Source: Xiphydria camelus (lineage: Eukaryota; Arthropoda; Insecta; Hymenoptera; Xiphydriidae). From it: a stretch of DNA of 64,000 nucleotides. The position numbers and the translations under genes were made by a program. Shown here piece after piece: positions 1-11,500 of this stretch. The stretch is taken from positions 32,280,278 to 32,344,277 of the forward strand of contig OY783194.1 in assembly GCA_963678675.1 (NCBI GenBank), given 5' to 3'. Numbering within the stretch: position 1 is the first letter of the stretch; every line of letters starts with the position of its first letter. The notes beneath the pieces are model-generated. The model was given only the letters and a program-made list of their open reading frames with translations. It made no database searches and was not told where the DNA came from.

Positions 1-158
1 GGTCGCCGCTCCGCCCGGTCGACCCGCCGCGCGCCCGCTAAACTCGAACGATTTCCGACGAGCGGTTCGCCCGAGGTCCGCGTCGCGACAATGTGAGAGT
101 GCGGACGTTTGGATCGCGGAGGCGGATAAGGACGGCGGGAGCACGGTACTTCTTCGGC

Positions 159-215
159 ATGGAAACTTATGATTATTACGGAATGATCGCCTGCGCCGGA
201 AATATCATCAAGTCT
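159..215 (+). CDS. Possible first coding exon of gene A (19 codons)
   Basis: An ATG at 159 in a reasonable context (G at +4) opens 19 codons beginning METYDYY and ending IIKS, directly followed by a strong splice donor (GTAAGT at 216). The frame stays open upstream to a GTG at 93 but has no other ATG. The exon ends in phase 0, and the first recognised exon of gene A (8568) begins in phase 0 right after a good acceptor, so the two could be joined across an 8.35 kb intron. I do not recognise the peptide. It could also start an unrelated gene, or be a chance ORF beside a donor-like site. It lies at the end of a CpG-rich stretch (1-160) that looks like a promoter. Confidence 0.35.
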
Positions 216-3200
216 GTAAGTTTTTCGGAGACTCGTCGGAAAAAGACTTTTTTTCTTGCGGATGATACATCGCGCTTTGTTTGCAATCCTATCCCAATTT
301 TTATGCCGTGCGAATGTTCCTACAGTACACTCAACGAAAAAGTTCTAGTTGAATACGAACCTATATTGGAAAAATTTATTTGAGGTAGGTACCTAAATAA
401 GATTTTATTCGGACCGAATTAGAATCTACAATATTTGAACTAAATAAATGTTTCGAATATCTCTTTAATCGAGTACAAGCTTATAATAGGAAAACATTTA
501 TTTAATTCAAATAGACTTTTGTTCGATGTACCTATACCTAAATAAATTCCTATTCAACTGAGATAAATTGTTCTATTAGATTCGTATTGAACTAGAATTA
601 TTCCCTTGATATAACTTGGTCATATTTATACGTACTTTGAGGCAATATTTCCATTTATGTCCGGATTGAACTTACAAATTAACCGAGATCATAAATAAGA
701 AGGTTTTAACACTTAAACGCGAGAATACAAAAATACCGTTAGAACCCTTCAGATTTCAACATCGAAAAAAAAAAATGTTTGCCGAGTAGGCAATGCTAAA
801 ATCCTCGAGAACGAAAAAAGGAAAGACCTCCCGACGACAACCCCCCGATAAAGCGTGCGATCCGGAAGGCACGCACTGCCTGTCGCGACGGTCAATAACG
901 TTACTCACCTGCCGACACGCGCACGCAGCAGATATACGCGTTGGCATTTGGCAATCGCGACGTCTGTTTGCAAAGCTTTCGAAACCGACATCCTGTTCGA
1001 CGCCGGCGAAGATGCGCGGTCAGGGGGGCAGGGAGGGGAGAGAAAGAGTACCCGGCGCAACTTCCCGGAGGAACCGGGACGCGCGACGAGTCCCCAACGC
1101 GTAGTACGCAGCAATGCCGACCGAGCGACGCGCTCGTTTCTCCCTCGCGAGCAAGAAAGACGCGGCGTCTCGCGCCTCGTACCGGGAACCTTCCGAGAAT
1201 TGCGACACTCTCTCGCGCGCAATCCTCCCCTCGCGTTCAAGGAAGGAAAGTGTTCGCGTATTTCCGAGCGATCGAGGCGTAAAACAAACGAGGGACTTAT
1301 GCATGAGACAAACTGTGCGACGGTTCGACGACTCGCCACCGCCGCCACGGGCTCGCGCGATGCTTGAATGTCCTTTTTGCTCGGTCGTCTTCTCGCGTGC
1401 GCGATAAAAGGATCGCAGGCGCGTGCGCTCTGGAGCGCGACCAATGGCAGTCAATGGACGAGCTCTCTGCTGTAACGCGATAATTGCCGTTCGCGGCGCG
1501 TATTATCTCGTATTTGTGTAACAGCGGTCGCTTTGTCCCTTTTAACCTTCCAGTGGCTCGAGGCGATTAAAGAGGCTTACGACATTGCCGGGAATATCTC
1601 GCAGTTCCGATCCGCGACTAGACAGGCTGTCTGGCGAGTTATTCGTCCATTCGGTATGTGGAGAAAGCTGTGGAAGTTTGAGCTCTCCCAAATATCGCAT
1701 CAAGGGCAATGCTTGCGGAGGAATTGTGAATTATGTTTCTAGATATTTTACTCAATTTGTTCCGGATAAAAGTCTCTTTGGTGCGAGCGGGTTCAAATTG
1801 AAAGTGAAAATCCCTTAAAATCAGAAATGCTAAATTTAGAATCAAATATCGGAATAATTCGGAAAGTAGCAGCTAAAATTTATTGATTCGAGATGAGTCA
1901 GAGACTGCTGAAAGGTCAAAATCCTCTTACCGCATCGCATCTTCCGGTCTGACATAAGTATTGCCATCGCAAACACAAATCCCATAGAAAATATATAATA
2001 AAATTGCAATAACGTTATAATTTGTTTGTATTTTATAATCCATCTCGTAAATGTAGCACATTTTGTCATTTTAATCGTATCGTGGGTCAGAAACATTTTA
2101 AAAATTATATTGTACATATTTGCCGACAAATATTCCTCGCAGCCAGTAACATTGAAAGCCACTATATATCCAAATCTATGAAACTGATTACTCGATATGT
2201 GAAATTAGTCATCATAATTACACAATATTGACGCGTATCCCGATAAAGAAAAAACAGAGCTGGTATCATACTCAGAAGTACCTACAATATAAACCAGTAA
2301 AATGTACCAAATTCTTCTCTCATCGTGTCACTATATACCCGAGGAATCTCGAAAGTTGAGAAAAATGTTTCTTACGGGCAACCTCGATCGTTTCTCCGCG
2401 CGTATCCTTCACACAGGGAGATCGGTTACAAGCTGTATCTTGGTGACTTCGACTTTCCGTTCCGCCGGACCCGCGTGAAAGGCGCGCTCGAAACTCGAGA
2501 CGAGGAAAGCGTGGCAATCAAAGCGTCCGAATTCGCGAAAGAATTGGAGCGACGTACTTATACGTAGAGAGAAAGAGGGCCGACCACTTACGACGACGTC
2601 GTCGTAATGGAAGAGATAATCGGTTCTCGATACTTTAAGGCCTCGCCTATAATACCGTCCAGAAGATCCGAAGAAGCCCCCGGTCATTAATAAATGAACA
2701 TCGGCAATTCTTATCGGGCGGATCGCTTCGCTCGGCTTAACGATCGACTCGGGTTCGGCTTGACGAAGGAGATACACACCTGACCCATTGGTACGGCACA
2801 GGTTGTGGACGGGTCGGATGGACCGGCAGGTAGACTTACTCGAGGCAGTCAGCTGTGTGTCAGGGGGCCAACCTAACGGTCCAACACTCTTACGATCCGT
2901 CACACAGCATCCGACGCCGTACCGCGGGTTCGCCTCATTCATGCCTCGCGATCGCTACCTGTCCGCCTTTTCTCGACACTTCCGATCGAGAATCGTTGTA
3001 GCTACACCGACGTAGACTGTCGGTACCAGGGCGATCGGCGCTGATCCCTGCTAGTCATCCATCGAGATCGCTGAGAAACGACGTTCCGAAAAACGCGTTA
3101 GATCAAAAACCGGTATCTGTCCGACGATGATCTCAGGTCATGTCAAACCCGGCTGTATATTTACACTGCGCGGTTCAAGCGAGACGTTCTCTCGAGCGGC

Positions 3201-4196
3201 TACGTTCATCTTCTCTCTTTTCTATTTCCCCGTCGCCGATCGTTGTACCGCCGATCGGCTCGGAAGAAAAATCGTCGAAAAAGAAGAAGGAGAGCGAGCT
3301 TACTGTACGACGTGACCCGGATCGGCGCGAGGTCGATCCTCGTAATTCAGGATTCGAAAAACCCTTCCTGACAGCTTCGTTACCGCGTAACAGGTCTCGC
3401 CCCACTTCTGACAACGTTCGTCACGCCGATCGGTAACTCGATCGACTGGGCCCTGCACGCGAACGCGACTAGTACTCCGGCGTTCTGTACACCGGATCCG
3501 ACATACATTTGTTGTAAGTTTACATACCGATCTACTACCGATCTACGATCGGTTCCACCAGCGAAGGTTTAAAAAGCTTCTACTAGATTTCATTTTCGCG
3601 AAAATCGAATTCTAAATTGAGATCCTCTCTCGTGGTATAGGGAATGCGAGTTATCCGGTACGACGCTGACACGATTCATCGCGCGAGGAACGCGACAACC
3701 CGATCGAATCCGCCGGGCAGACGATTTGGCGCGTTGCGCACTCGCACGATCGAACGCACGAATGCGTATACGTATTCGCGCGGAGCGCCGTGTGCGAGGA
3801 CGATCCGCCCGAGGGGCCAACTCGCGCGCGGAGAAGGAAACTGTGTTACCGCGAAGGGAGAACTGGCTGGACGTCGATGCCGATGCCGCCGTGCCCAGCT
3901 CGTGGGATCCTCCTCGGGGACAATGAGCAATTCATTTTAATTATAATACCGATCGGGAAACACCGTTACTCCGGTCGAGATAAGTCGAATGGCCTAACGA
4001 GCCTGTCCGCGACACAGGCGTCCCTTTTACGTGCAGCGCCTATATAGGTGAGTCTCGGGTCGACCGTAGCTAGACGTTCGCGAAGGAAAGCGATTGACCC
4101 TGTCGTTGAAAGAATCTCTACGGTTGAACGCCGAGAGGATGTGGGAAAAATAGCTGTGTACCGTTTCGCGGGAGCATTTCGAGAATCAGTGCTATG

Positions 4197-4328
4197 CACT
4201 GTAAGGAATTCTGCCACTTTTGGTGTTAGATAACAATGGCATAAGATTGAATGACACCAGATGTGGTACATATAGGTTCACATCGGTGAAAAATGGTGTT
4301 AAAAATTAACACCACTTTTTTACTGTGT
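4197..4328. mobile_element. Short MITE-like element, family 1 copy 1
   Basis: The left end reads CACTGTAAGGAATTCTGCC then ACTTTTGGTGTTA; the right end is its imperfect inverse (TAACACCACTTTTTTACTGTG). The interior is about 75 bases and non-coding. A second, longer copy lies at 12499-12797 in gene A intron 5 and matches throughout apart from two insertions. Small size, imperfect terminal inverted repeats and a repeat at an unlinked site suggest a non-autonomous DNA element. Superfamily not determined because the target-site duplication is unclear. Confidence 0.6.
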
Positions 4329-5832
4329 AGATATTTACTCGTATTTACTCGCAGCGTGTCTTTGTTGTCGGGATTTTAAAATAACCCGGAAGATACGGAC
4401 GGATAAATTACGGTTGGCGGAGACAAGGAATCTCGGCATTCGGAGGGCAAAATTTTGCGTTTCTCAGAACTTATCGACTGGAATTCCTTTTCCGGGGAAC
4501 GCGAATAATGGAGGCAAAAAATCGGAATTTCTGGAATCGATCTCTCGATCGCTCTACTCGATTTACTTTTTAATACTGATTTCGAAATATATTAATTCAT
4601 TGTGGAAATTTCAGTGGAAAACCGAGATATCGGTAATTTTATGGAGAGAAGATAACATTCTCATGAATAAAATTGCTGACGTCTTATATTTCCTTTGAGA
4701 TGTCGATCTATAATAACTGTGCGATCTGTAATAACGTCGAAATCAATGCAAAGAAATACACAAAATAGGGTGATCGAGCGATCGATTCCAGAGATAACGA
4801 TTTTTCGAAAATTGCAAAAAGATAAATCAAACACTAATCCCCACGCGTGTGTCGAGCGAAAAAAAAACTACCCACGCATTAATCCCTAGATCGTCGTATA
4901 CATATGTACGTGTACGCATCTCTTCCGTCGCGGAAGCAGGAGAGAACTACTCGCTATCTCCGAGATTGAAATATCTATACTCCTCCCGCGTCGTAAAACA
5001 CTTCCCTCCGCGAGAGAATAGCTGTCTAAACGATTATAATCGATCGAAAGCGACCTCCACCGACATCCCATCTCCGCTTCCCCTCGGGAAACAAATTGCT
5101 CGCTGCGTAAACAGATTTTCTAATCGCACCGAGCCTGCGGCGGACAGACCGGTGCCGTGGAAAGCACATTTAATCGCGAACCACGCATCGGCTCCAGCGC
5201 GCGAACCGTTGAAACCGCCGAGCTCTTTCGCGCCGTTTCCGGAAAGCGTCGCTTCCTGTTCCGCCGATCGGTCGAGCTTTCGGGCAAAGAAAAAACGGCT
5301 CGGACGCTCCCGGAACATCCCGCCGATCCTGTCGCGCCGATATATACAATGTATCGCTCTTTTCTCTTTTCCAACCGGCGAGTGCTTCGACCCCGCCCCC
5401 TCGCTCTTCCTCTTCCTCCTTCTTCGCGTCGGAGGGAGAGCCCTCGGAGCACATCGGCGGATCGCGTGCTAACCTCCGTAAACAGACGCGTATACCTCGC
5501 CGCGGTGGTTGTAAACCCTCCTCGTCCGAGACGTACCGGTATTTATAGCGCGAGCGGAGCGGCAAATTGGAACGGCGAGCGACCCGCGCGCGTTCCTCTC
5601 CCGCGCGCTCGTCTCTCGGCTCCGTTCTTTCGGGTCGGAGCGCGCGCACAATGACCGCACTCTTTTGCTCGCGCATACCTATTCGACGGGACGAATCGAC
5701 GTTCGTATAGGCGAAGAAAAAGTTGCTAACAAAAGGTCCTGCCCCCCCCCCCCCCCCCATACACGCCGTCAGCGCGTGTCGTAGCGAGTAGAGAGAGAGA
5801 GAGAGAGGAGAGAGAATACCTGTGTATATTTA

Positions 5833-5979
5833 AAGCCGTGTCTTCACTGCGCAAAATTCTACGCGAAACTTTTGCGCGAGTCATGTCTCCTCTTTATCTC
5901 GCGCTACCTCTTCTCACTCATTCTCTCTTTTTTGCGAAACAGTTTCGCGAAACAGTTTCGCACAGTGAAGACCCGGCTT
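5833..5979. mobile_element. MITE-like inverted-repeat element (AAGCCG ends)
   Basis: The left end starts AAGCCGTGTCTTCACTGCGC; the inverse of the right end starts AAGCCGGGTCTTCACTGTGC. Arms of at least 24 bases enclose a pyrimidine-rich, non-coding centre. The right arm contains a short tandem repeat of GCGAAACAGTTTC. If the outermost A/T pair is counted as flank, TAA lies on both sides, which would fit a three-base duplication of the PIF/Harbinger type; that assignment is inference. Confidence 0.6.
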
Positions 5980-7771
5980 AAGGAAGGACCTCAGCAAATC
6001 TCTCACCGATTTTGATCAGTTTTTGCTAAAAGTAAGCCCTGTACACCGAGAAAAAGAATTAATTAAATTCGCTAAAAATTACTTGCGAAATCGCAAGTAA
6101 TTATTTATTGACATCAATTAGATTTTTTTTCACATTAATTACATATTTCTTCCTCTTGCAATCATATAATATTCCACATGATTTAAGTAAGGAAGAGATA
6201 TTTTATCGAAGCATTGCAACATTTCATTGAATTCGAAGAACTCTTACAGTTATATAATTTTTCAATGGCGTGAAATTGATAAATCTCGAGACTTTCTGGT
6301 CTCAACGGCCCTGCTTATTGTCACGCCATTAAAGCTAAATAGGTCTAATTCACCAGATTCGCCTAAAAATCAATGATCCCTACGAACGATATCGTACTCA
6401 TTAATTTCTTTCATCGACTAACAAAATATATCCCCATTATATTTTGCGAATTCGTTATCGGGAAAAATAAAATGAAGTTTCAATTTACCGCGACTGATTT
6501 ACTTGTCCTACCTATGTTGAACTTCTCTGCGCCGTGGACCAAGTCGCCGGCGATGCTCGAGATTCGAATCGCCGCTTTGAAAGAGGACCCTCCAAGTAAC
6601 CGTTACCGCGTCTAATGCGCCAAAAGCATCGGCACGCACCCATACCACGCCAACCCAACTGACAAACACGCCACGCGGACACGTGTAAAACAGCACGCGT
6701 GACGTCAGAGAGCGAAAAAAAAATATCCGAGCGCCCGCGGAAAAATATTGTCTATGCATAAAAAAAACAGTAGGTAGTCAATACAGAGCCACGCCTAATA
6801 TTAGAAATCGGCAACAATGGATCGGCGAACCGATCGGAATCTTTGTCCACGTGGAGGACCGTTCCCGAAGCGCTCACGCGTTAAGAGGACTTCCTCCTTC
6901 TCCTCGATTTCCACCTCCCGCATATGTGGGTCGCTATTGCTCAACGACCGCGGAAGACGTGTGTATCGAGAGGTCCGCGCGCGAGGGGCTGTCGGCGGAG
7001 TTTAACCGGTCGTAGGTTCGCGCGTTAAGGCCCTCCCTGGGTGGCAGGAGTCGTCGGCGTCGGACGAGCGCGGAGAGAGTCATTCACTTTCACTAATAAA
7101 GCATCGCCGCAGCGATCTCCGACGTCGCTTCGGATAAGCGTTTTTTCGTTTTATTTCTCCCCGACGCGACGAGAGACGCGCGCGCCCCCCGCCTCTCTCG
7201 TGGGTTGGGCCCCGACAAAGAGACGTAGGTGAGTGTGCGAGGTGGTACCTTCTTGTCGCGACGTTTCGGTGTCTGCTTCCGCCGGACGAAAGTGACGGGT
7301 GGCGATCGTGTAGGCATACGGGCTCTCCCCCCCCCCCCCTCTCTCTCTCTCTCTTCGTCTTTTCACGCGTTACGCGATACACGATGGGAACGTGTCCGCA
7401 CGCAGACTTGAATTATTTTAGTATATCATATGAGGTTAAACTTGCTCTCCAGGAAAAAAACTCGAATCACTATTATCACGTTACCTAAGAGCTTTTGGTT
7501 CATGTTTATATAATACATTTTTGAAGATTACATTTTTATCTGTAACAAAGTCTTATATCGATGTCGGCCAAAAGTTCATAAATAATGAGATAATAATGAT
7601 TGAAGTTCCTTTCCTGGCGAGTAAGTTTAGCCTCGTGTGATATAGGAGCCATTGGCGTGCTTGCTGTTTTCTTTTTACTCGACCGCGGTTCGCGTGTCAA
7701 AGGTTTCGAGGTTGCGTGTACATCAGCGAATCTTCTGTACTTCTTCTGAAGGAGTCTTTTGGCGCATCGAT

Positions 7772-7923
7772 ATGTTTACAGATCTGCTTCGAGACTGGGC
7801 ACGGATTCCGAGACGCGTGAACCAACAACGAATCGGCTGAGTCCCCCAACTCGGTCGGCGTGCTATTAGTTCGTGCGTTTTGGACAGAGTTCACGCCCAG
7901 TCTCGGAGTAGATTTGTGAACAC
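7772..7923. mobile_element. MITE, family 2 copy 1
   Basis: Terminal inverted repeats of about 30 bases: the left arm reads TGTTTACAGATCTGCTTCGA then GACTGGGC, and the right arm is its inverse with few mismatches (GCCCAGTCTCGGAGTAGATT then TGTGAACAC). The 152-base element is non-coding. A second copy with the same ends and similar length lies at 15119-15265. Confidence 0.7.
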
Positions 7924-8567
7924 CTAACTAATTAAACTTAATTACACCAGATTGTCATGGAAATGTCTCATTCTATACGACGGATTCGCTTGCTCGTAGA
8001 AACTGCGGCAGAATTTGGCATTTACCAATAATGCCGAAACTTATAAAATGCTAGTCTCTTTTATTGAATGGTGCCATTGACTAGTCTTTAATGTCGGAAT
8101 TTGGGAAAAAAAATTAAGGTTAAATATACCGGAAGACATATCATCTTATTTGTCTTCGTCGCACTTTAAAAAGGCAGCAATAATTTTCATTGCAAATAAG
8201 AAAAAAGACATTTTTAACATTAAAAAATACATTTTAATACGATTCTGTTCAAATTTGAGAACAAAACATTATTCAAACCCCTGGAGCATTATGAAAATGA
8301 ATAGAATCATGATTATAAGATGTTTAATTTCAGTTTTCTCAAAAATTCGACGTGAACCCCGCAAACCACGTCTGCCATTATAATCAGTACGCTAATTTAC
8401 GAACAGGTCGATCAAGACCAGTTATTACATCACCTTTCCTGCTTTTCTTACCAATTCGAACGACTGGTCACCTTAATTGACCGTTAATTACGTTACGCCA
8501 CCTCACGTTACGCATACGGAACACTAGGTAATTGCTATTCATTAATCAAACCCGTTTCTCGTTGCAG

Positions 8568-11500
8568 ATGCGAAAATTGCGCGAGAGCGAGAGGAATCAT
8601 CAGGTTCGACTCGCACCCCGCATAGACGTGAAGATCTCGGGCATCGATAATGCGGTGAGTGAATCTTTCGTCTCACTATTGATTTCCGCAATGCTATCCA
8701 TCATCGATGGTGTTTCGTTCGCCTCGACGGCCACCTTTGTATCTGTCGATGTCGAACAAAAGCCGAGAAAAGCGCGCGCGCATGAGGTCGTGATCCGTGT
8801 CGACTTCTGCACGACGCGACCCTTGCGCTTCGCGCTCGCCGATTCCCGCAGCGCCGCGATACGACGATCTCGGCGCCAGTAAATGTCAAACGGGAGACGA
8901 GAAACGCGTGCTGCGTCGCGTCGTTGCGTTGATTTGTGAATTGTGCGCAGGTGGACTTATGCAAAGGAGACTGCGAGGCCGTGACGGAGGTTGAACGCCT
9001 TCGGGAGCTTGCCGTGGAGCAGCAGGAGGCCATCGAAGTGCTCAGGCAGGCAGTCAAGGTAACTTTATCATCATCATAGTTATCATCTTCATCAAGAGTA
9101 ATATTACTATTATCATTATCGTCATAACAATATTGAATCGCTTATTTGAGAAACCCGACAAATCCGAGAAATTAGTTATGCTTGAGAAACCCGACAAATC
9201 CTGGATGCATTGGGTTTTAAAAGTAAACGGAATATTGGATGCTGCCTACTGTGTATAGAGGAACTGCATTGGATATGTGGGATTTATAAAGCAAACGGTG
9301 CGTATTGCTATTAAGAATGTATTTCTGGCAAAATGTCATTTTACCTAAAATGTGGATTTGTGTCGGGTTTCTCAAATAAGCGATTCAATTATGATGAGAC
9401 TGCAAAAGCAGTTGGACTCTGAATGATAAAGGGTGAAGCTGGACCAAAAATTCAATGAAAAAACACGACGAAATTTATGGACGGTAATTTAGCAACGAAT
9501 GAGACTCGCATTTAGTACAGCCAGAGAAATGTTCGCCCTCTCGGCGTGCCACAGGTGGATTTCACACGAAAAATTGTGAGAAATGTGGGTCAGGACTTCA
9601 TCCGACGTCACGTATATACCTATAGGTAGTTCGCAAAATATGCGAGAATTCTTCGAGGGTAATTGCAGCGATGGAAAGTACGAAGTGCGGTGGGAGTTCG
9701 CGAGCACTAATCTTCTTACCGCAATTTGTCGAGTGCTGTCATATGCGCGGTGACCTTAATAGTGGTCGGAACCACGTACCGGCCTTAATCGATGCGAACG
9801 ACCGCGGGAAAGTTGACATCGGGTATTGAATATTAGGGGAAACGAATCTACGAATTTGGGTCTCATTCGTCCGATTTTTCTAAGCTAATCTGTAATTAAA
9901 ATTACATTGAAGAGCAGAGAACCAAATTTAATTTGATTTTAATACTCAAAGCACATTTAAAACCTCATTTCCTTAATCGAATAATAAGTAGTGTCTCTTT
10001 CAAAAAGGGCGTATTTAGAATACAATTATTCGTAGTACAATATCAACTAATTCATTAATATTACAACCGAAATTTGCATTTTTGTGAAGCTAAATTTAAA
10101 TTATAAATGTGTTTAGCTATATATTCATTCATAAATAAAACTCACGATGGCGAGTGAATGTGAAAATAATTTGAAGATACAATTTTTGAAATTTGACTTT
10201 CGCAGGAGAAGGAGCGCAAGCTCGATCAGCTATCCAACAAGAAGAAGAAGGAGGAATTTTACAAGCAATGGCTAGAACTGGAACCAGTAGCCGAGGTCGA
10301 CGACGAAGAGGAGCACGAAGAAGGCGACAGTGCCCTTTCCAGTGCTCCCTCGTCGCTATCGCCTCAGCCCGGTGGCTGTGGTCAGTGGCAGGCCAACGGA
10401 GTGACCAGGGAAGCGTACGAAGCTGTGCTTCTGGAAGTCGAGGAACTGCAAACCAGACTCTTCGAGGAACAGCAAGAGCTCGCTCATGCAAAGAGTCAAG
10501 TTCGTGACCTGGAGAAGGCTCTTTTGCAAGAGGTAAAAATTTCTTTGCTTAAATTCTTATATTGTTTTATATTATAAAATAAAAAGCTGATTTTTTTCAA
10601 AGTACTGTAGATTCGTGTAATATAGAAATAATTTTCTCACTTCCTTCTTTAAACCGAAGACAAGAGGCAGTCAAAACAGCAGACGAGCCCTCAGTGATAA
10701 GCTTCGCGAATCGGAAGAGAGGGAAGCCACTCTCCTGGCGGAGATCTCTGAGCTTCGCGAGCAGAATGAACTGCTGGAATTCCGAGTTCTGGAACTGGAG
10801 GAAACACCTTGTCCGAGGGACACACTCGACCCCGCGGAGAGTACAATCGTGTCGCCGGAACCGATACACCTCTACAAAGTGATATATCTAATCAACAGAA
10901 ATTCCACGCACCTCGATTCGACGCTGTCAGCTCACAGGTCATTTTCACTTTTCAGGACCAGCTGAACAAGCAGAGGGATCGAGCGGTAGCTACGGTGATA
11001 CCCTACAACACCTACACCCACCCAGCCTCGCCAGTTCCGCAGAAGCCGCCACTCTCCCTCCAGGAAAGTGGCATCTTCGAAGAAGAAGAAGAAGAAGAAG
11101 AAAACGACGCGCAAGTGGAGCTGGCGAGTCGCGGCACTCAGACGGAAGCTCCCGCCGGTGAACTGCTTCAGGAAGTGCAACGCCTTCATGAGTTACGAGC
11201 GCGCATCCAAGAGAGAGCGGTCAGGGTACCGGTTCCCATGGCCGACGCGAAATCCTGTTCGCCAGCCGAGGTCACCGATACGGTGGACGTGGCACAGTTG
11301 ACGTCTTATCAGGAGAGGATACGTGAATTGGAGGTACGACTCGGCACCTACGAAGACGAGGTGGACAAACGCACGCGGGAGAGGCAAGTGTCCAAGCAGC
11401 GAGAAGAAGACCTGCTCGATGAGAACTACAGACTGACCGAGAGGGTTTGTTGGTTCGAGAGCGAATTGCGAAACTACGAAGCGGCCGGAAAAATAGAGAA

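Larger units (their letters stand above)
216..8567. other. Long non-coding stretch, presumed upstream region or first intron of gene A
   Basis: I see no convincing coding exon here. AT-rich tracts alternate with CpG-rich, low-complexity blocks (about 850-1500, 3550-4000, 5050-5700 and 6800-7330) that generate long overlapping shadow ORFs on both strands. Donor-like GTGAGT sites follow CpG-rich blocks near 4050 and 7228, so these blocks could be alternative 5' UTR exons or promoters. The stretch also carries inverted-repeat elements near 4197-4328, 5833-5979 and 7772-7923, listed separately. Simple sequence includes poly-C at about 5743-5758 and 7327-7339, a GA run at 5790-5812, and a CT run after 7340. 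Confidence 0.5.

Noticed and set aside
855..1454. Overlapping ORFs on both strands
   Set aside because: All are Arg/Ser/Ala-rich translations of a CpG-rich stretch with no motif and no splice context.
4849..5760. ORFs of up to 207 codons on both strands
   Set aside because: Low-complexity GC-rich sequence; frames on both strands are equally open and compositionally biased.
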